Positions 17,776 through 26,300 of a stretch of DNA of 64,000 bases are shown here, in pieces (within the stretch, counting starts at the first letter, position 1; each line of letters begins with the position of its first letter). The stretch spans positions 6,360,394 to 6,424,393 of the forward strand of contig CP036432.1 of assembly GCA_007753675.1 (NCBI GenBank), given 5' to 3'. The position numbers and the translations under genes are program-made. Under the pieces are notes generated by a model, which was given only the letters and a program-made list of their open reading frames with translations, was not told where the DNA came from and made no database searches. This DNA is from Stieleria magnilauensis (GTDB taxonomy: Bacteria > Planctomycetota > Planctomycetia > Pirellulales > Pirellulaceae).

Positions 17776-18271
17776 CTATAGGGTTACTCTGTATTCTCTC
17801 GGATAGCGGCACGATTGTTCGCTGTTGGCTCGTGGGAGTCAATCGCGATCAACGCCTTTTTCGCCATGTGAACCTTGCTGCAAGTGTTGTGCCGCTGGCA
17901 CACGCGAGAGAGTGTCCTGCTCCGATTCGCAGCGGTGGAACGAGCGAAACGCCACGATTCGTATGGAATCGAGTCAAACATTGAGCAATAAATCCCCTGT
18001 TTCACGAGAGGTCGTGATTAACCGACATAAAGATTGGAGGCCCAAGAATCTCTCGCTGAGATCAATCCGATCGTCATTGTCATCGAATCGACACAGACGC
18101 GTGGCAATCAACATTTGGCTATCATCACGTCGAACCTAGCGGTGTAAATGCTTCGACCATACTGTATTCTTGCAACCAATCGAAACCGACCGCATCTACT
18201 TCACAGCCCACTGTTCGTTCGATACATGCGACTGTGCTGACGAGATCTACTCCTGTCCTTGCGACTTGTAC
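17776..18271. other. Non-coding stretch of about 500 bases
   Basis: Upstream of the His/Cys-rich pseudogene and downstream of the TolC remnant. Frames here are short and compositionally unlike the neighbours. The part next to 17775 should hold the promoter and ribosome site of the broken gene, but I see no convincing -35/-10 pair and no good ribosome site. Confidence 0.5.
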
Positions 18272-18492
18272 TTAACGGGTCAGCAATTCGCGGTAGATGT
18301 CCTCTAAGTCAGTAAAGTCGGCTTTCTCGCCTCGGTAATCGTCAGTTCCGATTTCAAAAGTCTGTACGCGGAATAAGACGCTCTCGGAACAGCTCTAGTT
18401 TTTCGATACTTGCGTAAGCGGCGGCAACTTGGCGACGTAGCTTGCCCGCAATATCGATTGACCCTTCGTGGACGACACCGAGTCCCATTCCG
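18272..18492 (-). pseudogene. Remnant of a TolC-family channel (C-terminal end), frameshifted
   Basis: On the minus strand just after the 18525 gene, the frame GKLRRQVAAAYASIEKLELF-RER-LIPR runs into a stop, while a second frame continues QTFEIGTDDYRGEKADFTDL and ends EDIYRELLTR at 18272. Together they match the C-terminal helix pair of OEP/TolC proteins, which commonly reads LYRETLIPQAEQTLE then AYRxGKADFLDLLDAQRTLL. A one- or two-base shift near 18365 breaks it and the 5' nine tenths are gone. It lies where the outer-membrane partner of the nearby CusBA genes would be expected. Confidence 0.6.
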
Positions 18493-18524
18493 GTGAAAGA
18501 TCCAAAACAGCGTGGCCCGTTCTT

Positions 18525-19418
18525 TTAGAATGCGGGTGGTGTAATGCTTTTGGCTTTGAGGGCGGCGAGGTACTTGTCTGGCTCGGCGGCTAGCTTCTTG
18601 GCGCAGCCAGGGCAGCAGATGTAGACGGCTTTGCCATTAACATTCACCTTGCCGGGAACGCCCATGCCGCCGAGTGGTTCGTCCATCACAGGGCAGGTTT
18701 TCTGTGCTGCGATCGCAGCGGCATCTGCAAGCGTTGATTTGAATACGCCTTCGCGGACTTGTTCTCCCTTGGCGGTGTAATACTTAGTGAGGTACTGGTC
18801 GGGCGAGGCTTCGACTTTCTTGGTGCAGCCGGCACAGCAAACGAACAGCGACTTATCACCGATCGTGATCTTGGGTGGTTTGCCCATCGAGCCGAGAGGT
18901 TGGCCGCTGACGGGGCAAGTCGATTGAAGGCTGATGAGCAGTTCGTCTGAGAGCTTGCCGCTGGCGAGTTTTCCCATCGTGTGGAAGACCAGCGGCTCAG
19001 TCCCAACGTTGTTGATCTGGACTTTCATGTGCAGTTGTCGGTCGACCACTTTAGATAGGTCCACGCCGACACCGATGGCAAGGTTCTTGAGCGTCTTGAG
19101 TCCGTAGGTGTATTCCTTTTCGCTTTCGCCGACTCGCAGTTTCAGTGTTCCTGTGGCATCCGGCGGTGCGATGGGTTGATCGTTCTGGCCCAGGATCATG
19201 AACATGATGCCTTTCTCGGCGATCACCGTTTCGATTCGGCGGTCGCCAACGGTTTGCACGGTGCCCCCATGTGGGCCAGTTGCCTCGGCGGCGTGGCTGT
19301 GGCCAGCGTGGTCGTGTGCCGCATGGTCATGCCCGGCATGGGCGTCCTGTGCGGTCGAGAGTTGGGGCGACATTAGCAGCGTGGCTACGACGATTGCGGT
19401 AAAGATACGAAGTTTCAT
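18525..19418 (-). CDS. Exported His-rich protein with two CC-x-GC metal domains
   Basis: 297 residues; signal peptide MKLRIFTAIVVATLLMSPQL then a His linker (AHAGHDHAAHDHAGHSH). A beta domain (residues about 50-165, GPHGGTVQTVGDRRIE) is followed by two similar modules: CPVSGQPLGSMGKPPKITIG ... CCAGCTKKVEASPDQYL, and CPVMDEPLGGMGVPGKVNVN ... CCPGCAKKLAAEPDKYL. Each module pairs a CPV with CCxGC, resembling YHS/TRASH-type metal-binding knuckles. The same module occurs once in the lipoprotein upstream, so a duplication is likely. Second gene of a minus-strand operon with an ECF-type promoter at 19939-19965. Confidence 0.75.
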   Translation of the reverse strand: MKLRIFTAIVVATLLMSPQLSTAQDAHAGHDHAAHDHAGHSHAAEATGPHGGTVQTVGDRRIETVIAEKGIMFMILGQNDQPIAPPDATGTLKLRVGESEKEYTYGLKTLKNLAIGVGVDLSKVVDRQLHMKVQINNVGTEPLVFHTMGKLASGKLSDELLISLQSTCPVSGQPLGSMGKPPKITIGDKSLFVCCAGCTKKVEASPDQYLTKYYTAKGEQVREGVFKSTLADAAAIAAQKTCPVMDEPLGGMGVPGKVNVNGKAVYICCPGCAKKLAAEPDKYLAALKAKSITPPAF

Positions 19419-19467
19419 CGAGATCGGCCTTGGAGAGTAGTGATGGCGTTGGGCGGCGAACGCAGGG

Positions 19468-19884
19468 TTATTTGTTGAGTTTCGCTAGGTACTTGTCTGG
19501 GTCGGCGAGTAGTTTGTCTTTGCAGCCGTCGCAGCAAATCCAGACCGAAGTTCCGTTCAGGTCGACCTTTTCAGGTGCTCCCATCGTCCCCAGCATCTCG
19601 CCGCTGACTGGGCACATGTGCTGGGCCATCGCGGACTTGTAGTCCTCTGGCGAAAGCTCTTTTAGGCCCGGCATCATCTTCGCCATCGGAGAATCGGCAT
19701 CGGCATGGTTGCCGTGCTCGTGATCGGCGTGGTCGCCATGGTCGTGGTCGGCATGGTCGTCAGCGGTGTCGCTAGCGGGAGTCGCGGGTGGTATCACAGG
19801 GTCGGATTCGGGCGAGTTACACCCGTAAATGCCGAGAATGAGCATCCCGCCGAGCAGGAAAGGGATGAATTTCGTTAGTCGCAT
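19468..19884 (-). CDS. Lipoprotein with His-rich linker and CC-x-GC metal domain
   Basis: 138 residues from the ATG at 19884, just after AAGGGAAAACTCC. Lipoprotein signal MRLTKFIPFLLGGMLILGIYGC (lipid site at the Cys of IYGC); then DDHADHDHGDHADHEHGNHA. One copy of the module CPVSGEMLGTMGAPEKVDLN ... ICCDGCKDKLLADPDKYL. It is likely anchored in a membrane on the periplasmic side and may bind Cu or a similar ion. The gene after it has two copies of the same module. The open frame starts 17 codons earlier, but those residues would precede and spoil the lipoprotein signal. Confidence 0.75.
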   Translation of the reverse strand: MRLTKFIPFLLGGMLILGIYGCNSPESDPVIPPATPASDTADDHADHDHGDHADHEHGNHADADSPMAKMMPGLKELSPEDYKSAMAQHMCPVSGEMLGTMGAPEKVDLNGTSVWICCDGCKDKLLADPDKYLAKLNK

Positions 19885-19938
19885 GGAGTTTTCCCTTCGC
19901 GGATGAGGAGGGCGGATTTTTCGATTGACGTGCATTTG

Positions 19939-19965
19939 GATGCTTAGGCGGTCGCTTTCTTCACG
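19939..19965 (-). promoter_or_regulatory. ECF-type promoter motif for the lipoprotein operon
   Basis: Minus strand: CGTGAAGAAA, 12 bases, GCATC. The GCATC ends 54 bases before the ATG at 19884. The same 15 fixed bases with the same spacing recur at 20000 and 50953. Taking CGTGAA as -35 and GCATC as -10 gives a 16-base spacer, normal for ECF sigma factors. Confidence 0.7.
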
Positions 19966-19999
19966 TGGCGCGTAAGAATTCTTCTATTTCCCCCAAATG

Positions 20000-20026
20000 C
20001 GTGAAGAAACGGCAACTTGGGGCATC
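20000..20026 (+). promoter_or_regulatory. ECF-type promoter motif for the anti-sigma/CusBA operon
   Basis: Plus strand: CGTGAAGAAA, 12 bases, GCATC, ending 46 bases before the ATG at 20073. It is the mirror image of the motif at 19939-19965, so one short region drives both directions. A palindrome AAGAATTCTT (19974-19983) lies at the centre. Confidence 0.7.
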
Positions 20027-20072
20027 AAAAAACACATATCAGTAGAAACGTCTCGCAGAGAACGAGTGGCTT

Positions 20073-20981
20073 ATGTCAACCAACGATTGCAAAACCGTGC
20101 AGCCATATCTGTCGGCTTATCACGACGGCGAGCTTTCGGCTGGACAAGCGGCAACTGTGGCACAACACGTTGAGGCATGCGAATCGTGTGCATCGGAGCT
20201 TCGTGCGTTCGAGTCACTCGGGTCGGCTTTTCTGCAGGCTCCTCTCCCCGCCAAGCCAGCGGATCTTTGGCAGCGGATTGAGCGTGAGCTTCCGACGTCC
20301 GCTGGATCGCTGACACTATCGCGACGGTTCAGCGTTTGGGTTCGCGAGTCGCCCTATGGTGCGGGACTGGTGTCGATGGCCGCGTCCGTGTTGGTGCTGC
20401 TGGGTGCGGGACTCTGGTACGGAGGAGGAAGAGGGGGAGATAGGACGACGGGGAGTGGGGGAGCGATGGCGATGCATTCGCACGAAGGGGAAGAAGGCAT
20501 GTCGGCCGAGCACATGGCCGAGTTCGCTGGTGTGATGGATGATTATTTGCAGAAGCTGCCAAGCGATCCGGATGGAGCGGAACAGATGCTGCTGACGAAG
20601 TACGACGGTGAGAAAGTCGACGCAGAGGGAGCAGTGAAGTTGGTCGGCTATCGACCGATCGTCTCCGGCGGATTGCCAGAGGGTTACTCGTTGGCATCAA
20701 CCAGCGTATTGAAAATGCCTTGTTGCACATGCGTGAAAGCGGTTTGCAAACGGAGTGACGGTTCGACGCTGATTCTTTTTGAACACGACGACGAAGAGAC
20801 GGCTTGGTTTGGCGATCGTCGCCAGAGCATGGCAACATGCGGCGACAAGGACTGCTGTCTCGTTGATCTCGATTCCAGCATCGCGGCGACTTGGAAGCAG
20901 GGCTCGCGGAGCGTCACCGCCGTCGGCGTTCGAGACCAAGACGAAGTGACGAAGCTCGTGACCTGGTTGAACAAATCCTAG
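20073..20981 (+). CDS. Anti-sigma-factor-like membrane protein with Cys-rich outer domain
   Basis: 302 residues. The N-terminus is a zinc-finger anti-sigma domain (YLSAYHDGELSAGQAATVAQ, then HVEACESCASEL, an H-x3-C-x2-C motif at residues 32-39). One membrane helix lies at about 97-117 (GLVSMAASVLVLLGAGLWYG). The C-terminal part, expected outside the cytoplasm, has MPCCTCVKAVCK and CGDKDCC motifs that could sense metal. No sigma gene is adjacent; the nearest is the ECF factor at 32885 on the same strand. First gene of the CusBA operon, 9 bases before the adaptor, and preceded by the ECF-type motif, which fits autoregulation. Confidence 0.75.
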   Translation: MSTNDCKTVQPYLSAYHDGELSAGQAATVAQHVEACESCASELRAFESLGSAFLQAPLPAKPADLWQRIERELPTSAGSLTLSRRFSVWVRESPYGAGLVSMAASVLVLLGAGLWYGGGRGGDRTTGSGGAMAMHSHEGEEGMSAEHMAEFAGVMDDYLQKLPSDPDGAEQMLLTKYDGEKVDAEGAVKLVGYRPIVSGGLPEGYSLASTSVLKMPCCTCVKAVCKRSDGSTLILFEHDDEETAWFGDRRQSMATCGDKDCCLVDLDSSIAATWKQGSRSVTAVGVRDQDEVTKLVTWLNKS

Positions 20982-20990
20982 AGCGAACTC

Positions 20991-23318
20991 ATGAACGAAT
21001 TCTTCAAACAACACCGCGGAAAGCTCTGGATTGCACAAGCGGTGGCGTTTGTGCTGCTAGGTGTCTTCGCCGCGTCTTGGTTTAACGGAGGCTCGGGCGG
21101 GTCGAAAGTCTCCGAGACTTCCGCAACGGCGACTTCGGAGGCAATGCAAAGCAAGCCTTCAATTTGGACTTGTTCGATGCACCCGCAAATACGTCGCGAC
21201 GGTCCGGGCAGTTGTCCAATCTGTGGCATGGACTTGGTGCCAGTCAAGGAATCGGCCGGGGGCGTTCGCACGGTTTCGATCAGCCCGGAAATCAAGAGTC
21301 TGATGAACGTGCAAGTCAGCCCCGTGCGTCGACAGTACGTCACTGCCGACGTTCGCATGGTTGGCAAGGTGGAATACGACGAAACTCGTCTTGCCCACAT
21401 CACCGCTTGGGTGCCCGGTCGATTGGAACGCATGTTCGTCGATTTCACTGGCGTCGAAGTCAACAAGGGCGATCACATGGTCCAGATATACAGCGAGGCA
21501 CTCTACACCGCGCAGGAAGAACTGTTGGCGGTGACCAAACGCGATCGGCCGCAGAGTTCCTCTCGTTTCATCGAACCGCTCGATCTTGCCGAGTCAGCCC
21601 GTGAGAAGTTGCGTTTACTCGGTTTGACGACGGAGCAGATTCAAACGATCGAAGAACGCGGCAAGTCATCCGCAACGGTCACGATCTATTCGCCCGTCGG
21701 CGGTGTGGTGGTTGCGAAGAACAAACAAGAAGGCGACCGCGTCCAAACCGGCGACCGCATCTACACGGTCGCCGATTTGAATCACCTGTGGGTTCAAATG
21801 GATGCGTATGAATCGGATCTGACTTGGTTACGATACGGGCAAGACGTCGAGTTCACGACCGAAGCGTATCCCGGCGAAGTGTTCCGCGGCCGAATCGCGT
21901 TCATTGACCCAGTGCTAAACGAAAGCACACGGACGGTAAAAGTTCGTGTCAATGTGTCGAATGGTGATGGCCGATTGAAGCCGGAGATGTTTGTGCGAGG
22001 ACGCGTCAAGTCGAACGTCGCTTCGGGTGGCCGAGTGCTCGACGCATCGTTGGCGGGGAAGTGGATCAGTCCGATGCACCCGGAAATCATTAAAGACCAG
22101 CCGGGCGACTGTGACATTTGCGGCATGCCGTTGGTGCGGGCGGAATCCCTTGGCTACGTCACGGCGGAGCCAACGAGTGCCGCGAAACCATTGGTCGTAC
22201 CGGCGTCGGCCGTGTTGCTGACCGGAACGCGAGCGATTGTGTACGTGCAGATTCCCGACGCCGACAAGCCGACTTACGAGGGTCGCGAGATTGTGATCGG
22301 TCCGCGCGCCGGCGACTTCTACCTAGTAAAGTCGGGGCTCGAAGAAGGCGATTTGGTCGTGACCAACGGCAACTTCAAACTCGATAGTGCCCTGCAGATT
22401 TCTGCGAAGCCCTCGATGATGACACCGCAAGGTGGCGGTGGCGGCGGACACAATCACGGAGGCATGGAAATGCCAAAGGCAGACGAAGGCGTCAAGATGG
22501 GTGCGGGTCCGATGGACCTGGTGCCAGCGGTACGTGATGCGATGCAGGGCATTGTTGAGCAATCCAAAACGATTCAAGCAAAGATCGAAGCGGCGGACCT
22601 CGCGGAGATTCGCGCAAGCTACGACCAATTGAGCAAAGCTGTCGAAGCGGTGCCGGCGGACTTGATCGGTCCTCAAATGCGACCGCAGTGGTTCGAGGTC
22701 GCGATGCTATTGCGGAACGATGTCACCGAAGGCCGGGAGATAAATTCCATGCGTGAAGCCGATCGGGTGTTCGCGTTGACTCGCCAGCACGTCGATCAAA
22801 TGAAGGCTCAGTTTCCATTGCCGATGTCGCACGACGAAATGCAGATGCCATCCATGACGAACATGGCCGCTCCGGCAGAAGTCGTCGAGCAACTCGGTGG
22901 TATTGTCGCTCCCTATTTGCAACTTAGTGATTCACTCGCGGCAGACGATTTGGATGCCGCGAAGCGAGCGATCGAGCCGTTGCATCAGCGATTGGCTTCA
23001 ATGCTGCCAATCTTCTCCGAAGCAAAATCGGTCGAGGTATGGAGCAAAGAGAAACGCGACTTGTCCGAGATCATTGCAAGGTTGCAGAAGGCGAACGACC
23101 TCGCCGCCTTGCGTAGCGGGTTCGCGTTGCTGTCCGAACAGATGTTGAGCCTCGAGCGGATGTTCGGCCTGCCGACTGACGAAACGCTTTATGAGCTTCA
23201 TTGCCCGATGGCCTTTGAGGGTCGCGGTGCCTCTTGGATTCAATCCGATGATGCCGTTCGCAATCCGTACTATGGCGCTTCGATGCTGAAGTGTGCCGAC
23301 AAAGTCGAAAAGCTGTAG
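20991..23318 (+). CDS. CusB-like RND adaptor with two heavy-metal-binding domains
   Basis: 775 residues, far longer than the usual 400-500. A membrane anchor (about residues 12-30) is followed by a first HMBD (CSMHPQIRRDGPGSCPICGM, 61-80), the adaptor core (GKVEYDETRLAHITAWVPGR, then KEGD-like KQEGDRVQTGDRIYTVADL), a second HMBD in the barrel (SPMHPEIIKDQPGDCDICGM), and after about residue 480 a His/Gly linker (GGGHNHGG). Two helical DUF3347-like parts close the protein. HMBD fused to CusB is known in copper efflux systems. It lies 15 bases before the pump gene, so the two form one transcription unit. Confidence 0.93.
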   Translation: MNEFFKQHRGKLWIAQAVAFVLLGVFAASWFNGGSGGSKVSETSATATSEAMQSKPSIWTCSMHPQIRRDGPGSCPICGMDLVPVKESAGGVRTVSISPEIKSLMNVQVSPVRRQYVTADVRMVGKVEYDETRLAHITAWVPGRLERMFVDFTGVEVNKGDHMVQIYSEALYTAQEELLAVTKRDRPQSSSRFIEPLDLAESAREKLRLLGLTTEQIQTIEERGKSSATVTIYSPVGGVVVAKNKQEGDRVQTGDRIYTVADLNHLWVQMDAYESDLTWLRYGQDVEFTTEAYPGEVFRGRIAFIDPVLNESTRTVKVRVNVSNGDGRLKPEMFVRGRVKSNVASGGRVLDASLAGKWISPMHPEIIKDQPGDCDICGMPLVRAESLGYVTAEPTSAAKPLVVPASAVLLTGTRAIVYVQIPDADKPTYEGREIVIGPRAGDFYLVKSGLEEGDLVVTNGNFKLDSALQISAKPSMMTPQGGGGGGHNHGGMEMPKADEGVKMGAGPMDLVPAVRDAMQGIVEQSKTIQAKIEAADLAEIRASYDQLSKAVEAVPADLIGPQMRPQWFEVAMLLRNDVTEGREINSMREADRVFALTRQHVDQMKAQFPLPMSHDEMQMPSMTNMAAPAEVVEQLGGIVAPYLQLSDSLAADDLDAAKRAIEPLHQRLASMLPIFSEAKSVEVWSKEKRDLSEIIARLQKANDLAALRSGFALLSEQMLSLERMFGLPTDETLYELHCPMAFEGRGASWIQSDDAVRNPYYGASMLKCADKVEKL

Positions 23319-23333
23319 GCCGAAACTTCCAAC

Positions 23334-26300
23334 ATGACTGACAACGATGCAACAATCGAAAACGCGAAACGCTCGGTCCTCGGCCGGCTGATTTGGTTCT
23401 GCTTGACCAACAAGCTAGTTGTGTTGTTGCTGGTCATCGCGACGCTTGGTTGGGGCGTCATGGTCGCTCCATTCGACTGGGACACTGGAGCATTGCCTCG
23501 CGATCCGGTGCCCGTCGATGCGATTCCTGACATTGGCGAGAACCAGCAGATCGTGTTCACGCAGTGGATGGGGCGCAGCCCGCAGGACGTGGAGGACCAA
23601 ATCGGTTATCCGCTGACGGTCGCGCTGTTAGGCATTCCCGAAGTCAAGACGATCCGCAGCTATTCGATGTTCGGCTTTTCGTCGACCTACATCATCTTTG
23701 GCGAAGACGCGGACTTCTACTGGTCCCGAACGCGGGTGCTGGAAAAACTGAATAGTTTGCCGGCCGGCACGCTGCCTGATGGTGTGCAGCCGACACTGGG
23801 GCCGGACGCGACGGCACTGGGGCAAATCTATCTCTACACGCTCGAAGGCCGCAATCCTGATGGAAACCCGACGGGCGGTTGGGATTTACGAGAACTGCGT
23901 ACGATCCAGGATTACTACGTTCGTTATTCGTTGACGTCGGCCGAAGGTATTAGTGAAGTTGCGTCGATTGGTGGCTTCGTTCAGGAGTACCAAATCGACG
24001 TTGATCCCGATGCGATGCGGGCCGCTGGCGTGACGTTGGCCAAAGTGTTCGAGTCCATTCGGATGACGAATGTTGACGTGGGTGCTCGGACGATTGAACT
24101 GAATAAGGCCGAATACGTCATCCGTGGTCTGGGCTTCATCGAAAACATTGACGACATCGAAAAGACAGTCGTGAAGGTGACGGACAACGTTCCGATCACG
24201 GTCGCCGACGTTGCCCACGTGTCGCTTGGGCCAGCGCTGCGACGTGGTGCGCTGGACAAGGCCGGTGCCGAAGCCGTCGGCGGCGTCGCGGTCGTGCGCT
24301 ACGGGTACAACCCACTAGCGGCGATCAAAAACATCAAGCAACGCATCAAAGAAGTCTCACCGGGTCTGCCCACAAAGGTGCTTGTCGATTACACGAAGAC
24401 GTCGGCCGACGAAGTTGACTTGTACGCCGATCGCCATGGGCTGGAAACGATCACCGGAGCGACGACCAGCAGCGATGCTTGGGTGAAACATCTTCGTGGC
24501 ATGCCTCGAGAACAGTGGCCAGCATGGATCACGACCAGTCAAGTCGCGGTCGTTCCGTTCTACGATCGCACCGGTTTGATCTACGAGACGTTGGGTACGT
24601 TGAACACGGCGCTCTTTGAGGAAATCCTCGTCACGATCATCGTGATCCTGGTGATGGTCATCCATTTGCGCAGCTCGTTCCTCATTAGCGCGTTGCTACC
24701 GCTGGCCGTTCTAATGTGCTTCATCGCTATGAAGACCTTCGGTGTGGATGCCAATATCGTCGCCCTGTCAGGCATCGCGATTGCAATCGGGACCATGGTC
24801 GACATGGGGATCATTCTCACCGAGAACATTCTCAAATATCTCGACGAAGCGGAACCGGAAGACGACAAGTTGACGGTGATTTTCAAGGCGTCTCACGAAG
24901 TCGCAGGTGCGGTGCTGACCGCCGTGACAACGACCGTGGTCAGTTTTCTTCCCGTGTTCACGATGATCGGTGCGGAAGGAAAGTTGTTTCGACCGCTCGC
25001 TTTTACCAAGACCTTTGCACTCGCGGCTTCCGTCATCGTGGCCTTGACGATCATTCCGCCTGCGGCCCACATCCTGATGGGTGGGCGTATTGAATCGAAG
25101 AGCTTGCGTCGCGGAGCCTGGTTCGCGTTGCTGATCCTGGGCATTGCCGCGTCGATGCTACTGACATGGTGGGTCGGTGCTATTTTGATCGCGCTGTCGG
25201 CGTACAAACTGAATGAAGAGAGAATCCCCGAGCGTTACCACCGTTTCGGACCGTACGCGGCCAGTGCACTTGCGACGTTGGTCGTCGGCGTGTTGCTGAC
25301 TCAGGAGTGGTTGCCACTGGGGCCACAGAAAGGTTTGCTGTTGAACTTGCTGTTCGTCGGCGGATTGATTGGTGGCATCCTCGGGTTCTTCACCGTCTTT
25401 CAACGATTCTTGTACGAACCGATCCTGCGTTGGTGCTTGAACCACAAGCTAGCGTTTCTCTGCTTGCCAACTGCGATCCTGCTTTTCGGCGGATCGACTT
25501 GGTTGGGCTTCGACAAGGTATTCGGTTTCGTCCCCAAGTCACTCTCGATGATTGGAGTGTCTGAAACGACCGTTCGTCAGTCCGGTCCCTGGAAAGCTGC
25601 AACCAACGTGTTACCGGGACTCGGCAAAGAGTTCATGCCACCGCTTGATGAAGGCTCGTTCCTATACATGCCGACGACGATGCCGCATGCTTCGATCGGC
25701 GAAGCAATGGACGTTTTGCAACTGCAGAATCAACTGTTGGTGTCGATTCCCGAAGTCGAATCAGTGGTCGGTAAGATCGGTCGCGCCGACACGCCACTCG
25801 ATCCCGCCCCCGTGTCGATGATCGAGACCTACATCACCTACAAGTCCGAATACAAATCGGACGAAGACGGTCATCGGCTAAACTTCCGCTACGACGAGGA
25901 AGCCGACGAGTTCGTCCGTGATGAATCGGGAAAGCTGATTCCCGACTCCAATGGTCGTCCGTTCCGACAATGGCGTGACGAAATCCAATCGCCCGACGAC
26001 ATTTGGCAAGAAATCACGGCGGCGGCCGATATCCCTGGCACTACTTCCGCCCCGAAACTGCAACCGATCGCCGCTCGGATCGTGATGCTGCAAAGCGGGA
26101 TGCGGGCTCCGATGGGGATGAAGGTCAAAGGCCCGGACCTGGAAACGATCGAGCGAGTTGCCTTGGAATTGGAATCGCTACTGAAACAAGTTCCGACCGT
26201 TCAATCCTCCGCCGTCATTGCTGACCGAATCGTCGGCAAGCCATACCTGGAGATCGACATCGACCGTGATGCGATCAAGCGATACGGGTTGCACATCCGC

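Noticed and set aside
17784..18139. Overlapping short frames of 70-105 codons on both strands
   Set aside because: No start context, no conserved motif, Arg/Ser-rich composition; treated as non-coding.
20991..21476. Long opposite-strand and shifted frames inside the RND, ATPase and transposase genes, up to about 190 codons
   Set aside because: They overlap strongly supported genes, have Arg/Ser-rich compositions typical of shadow frames in GC-rich DNA, and have no motifs or ribosome sites.
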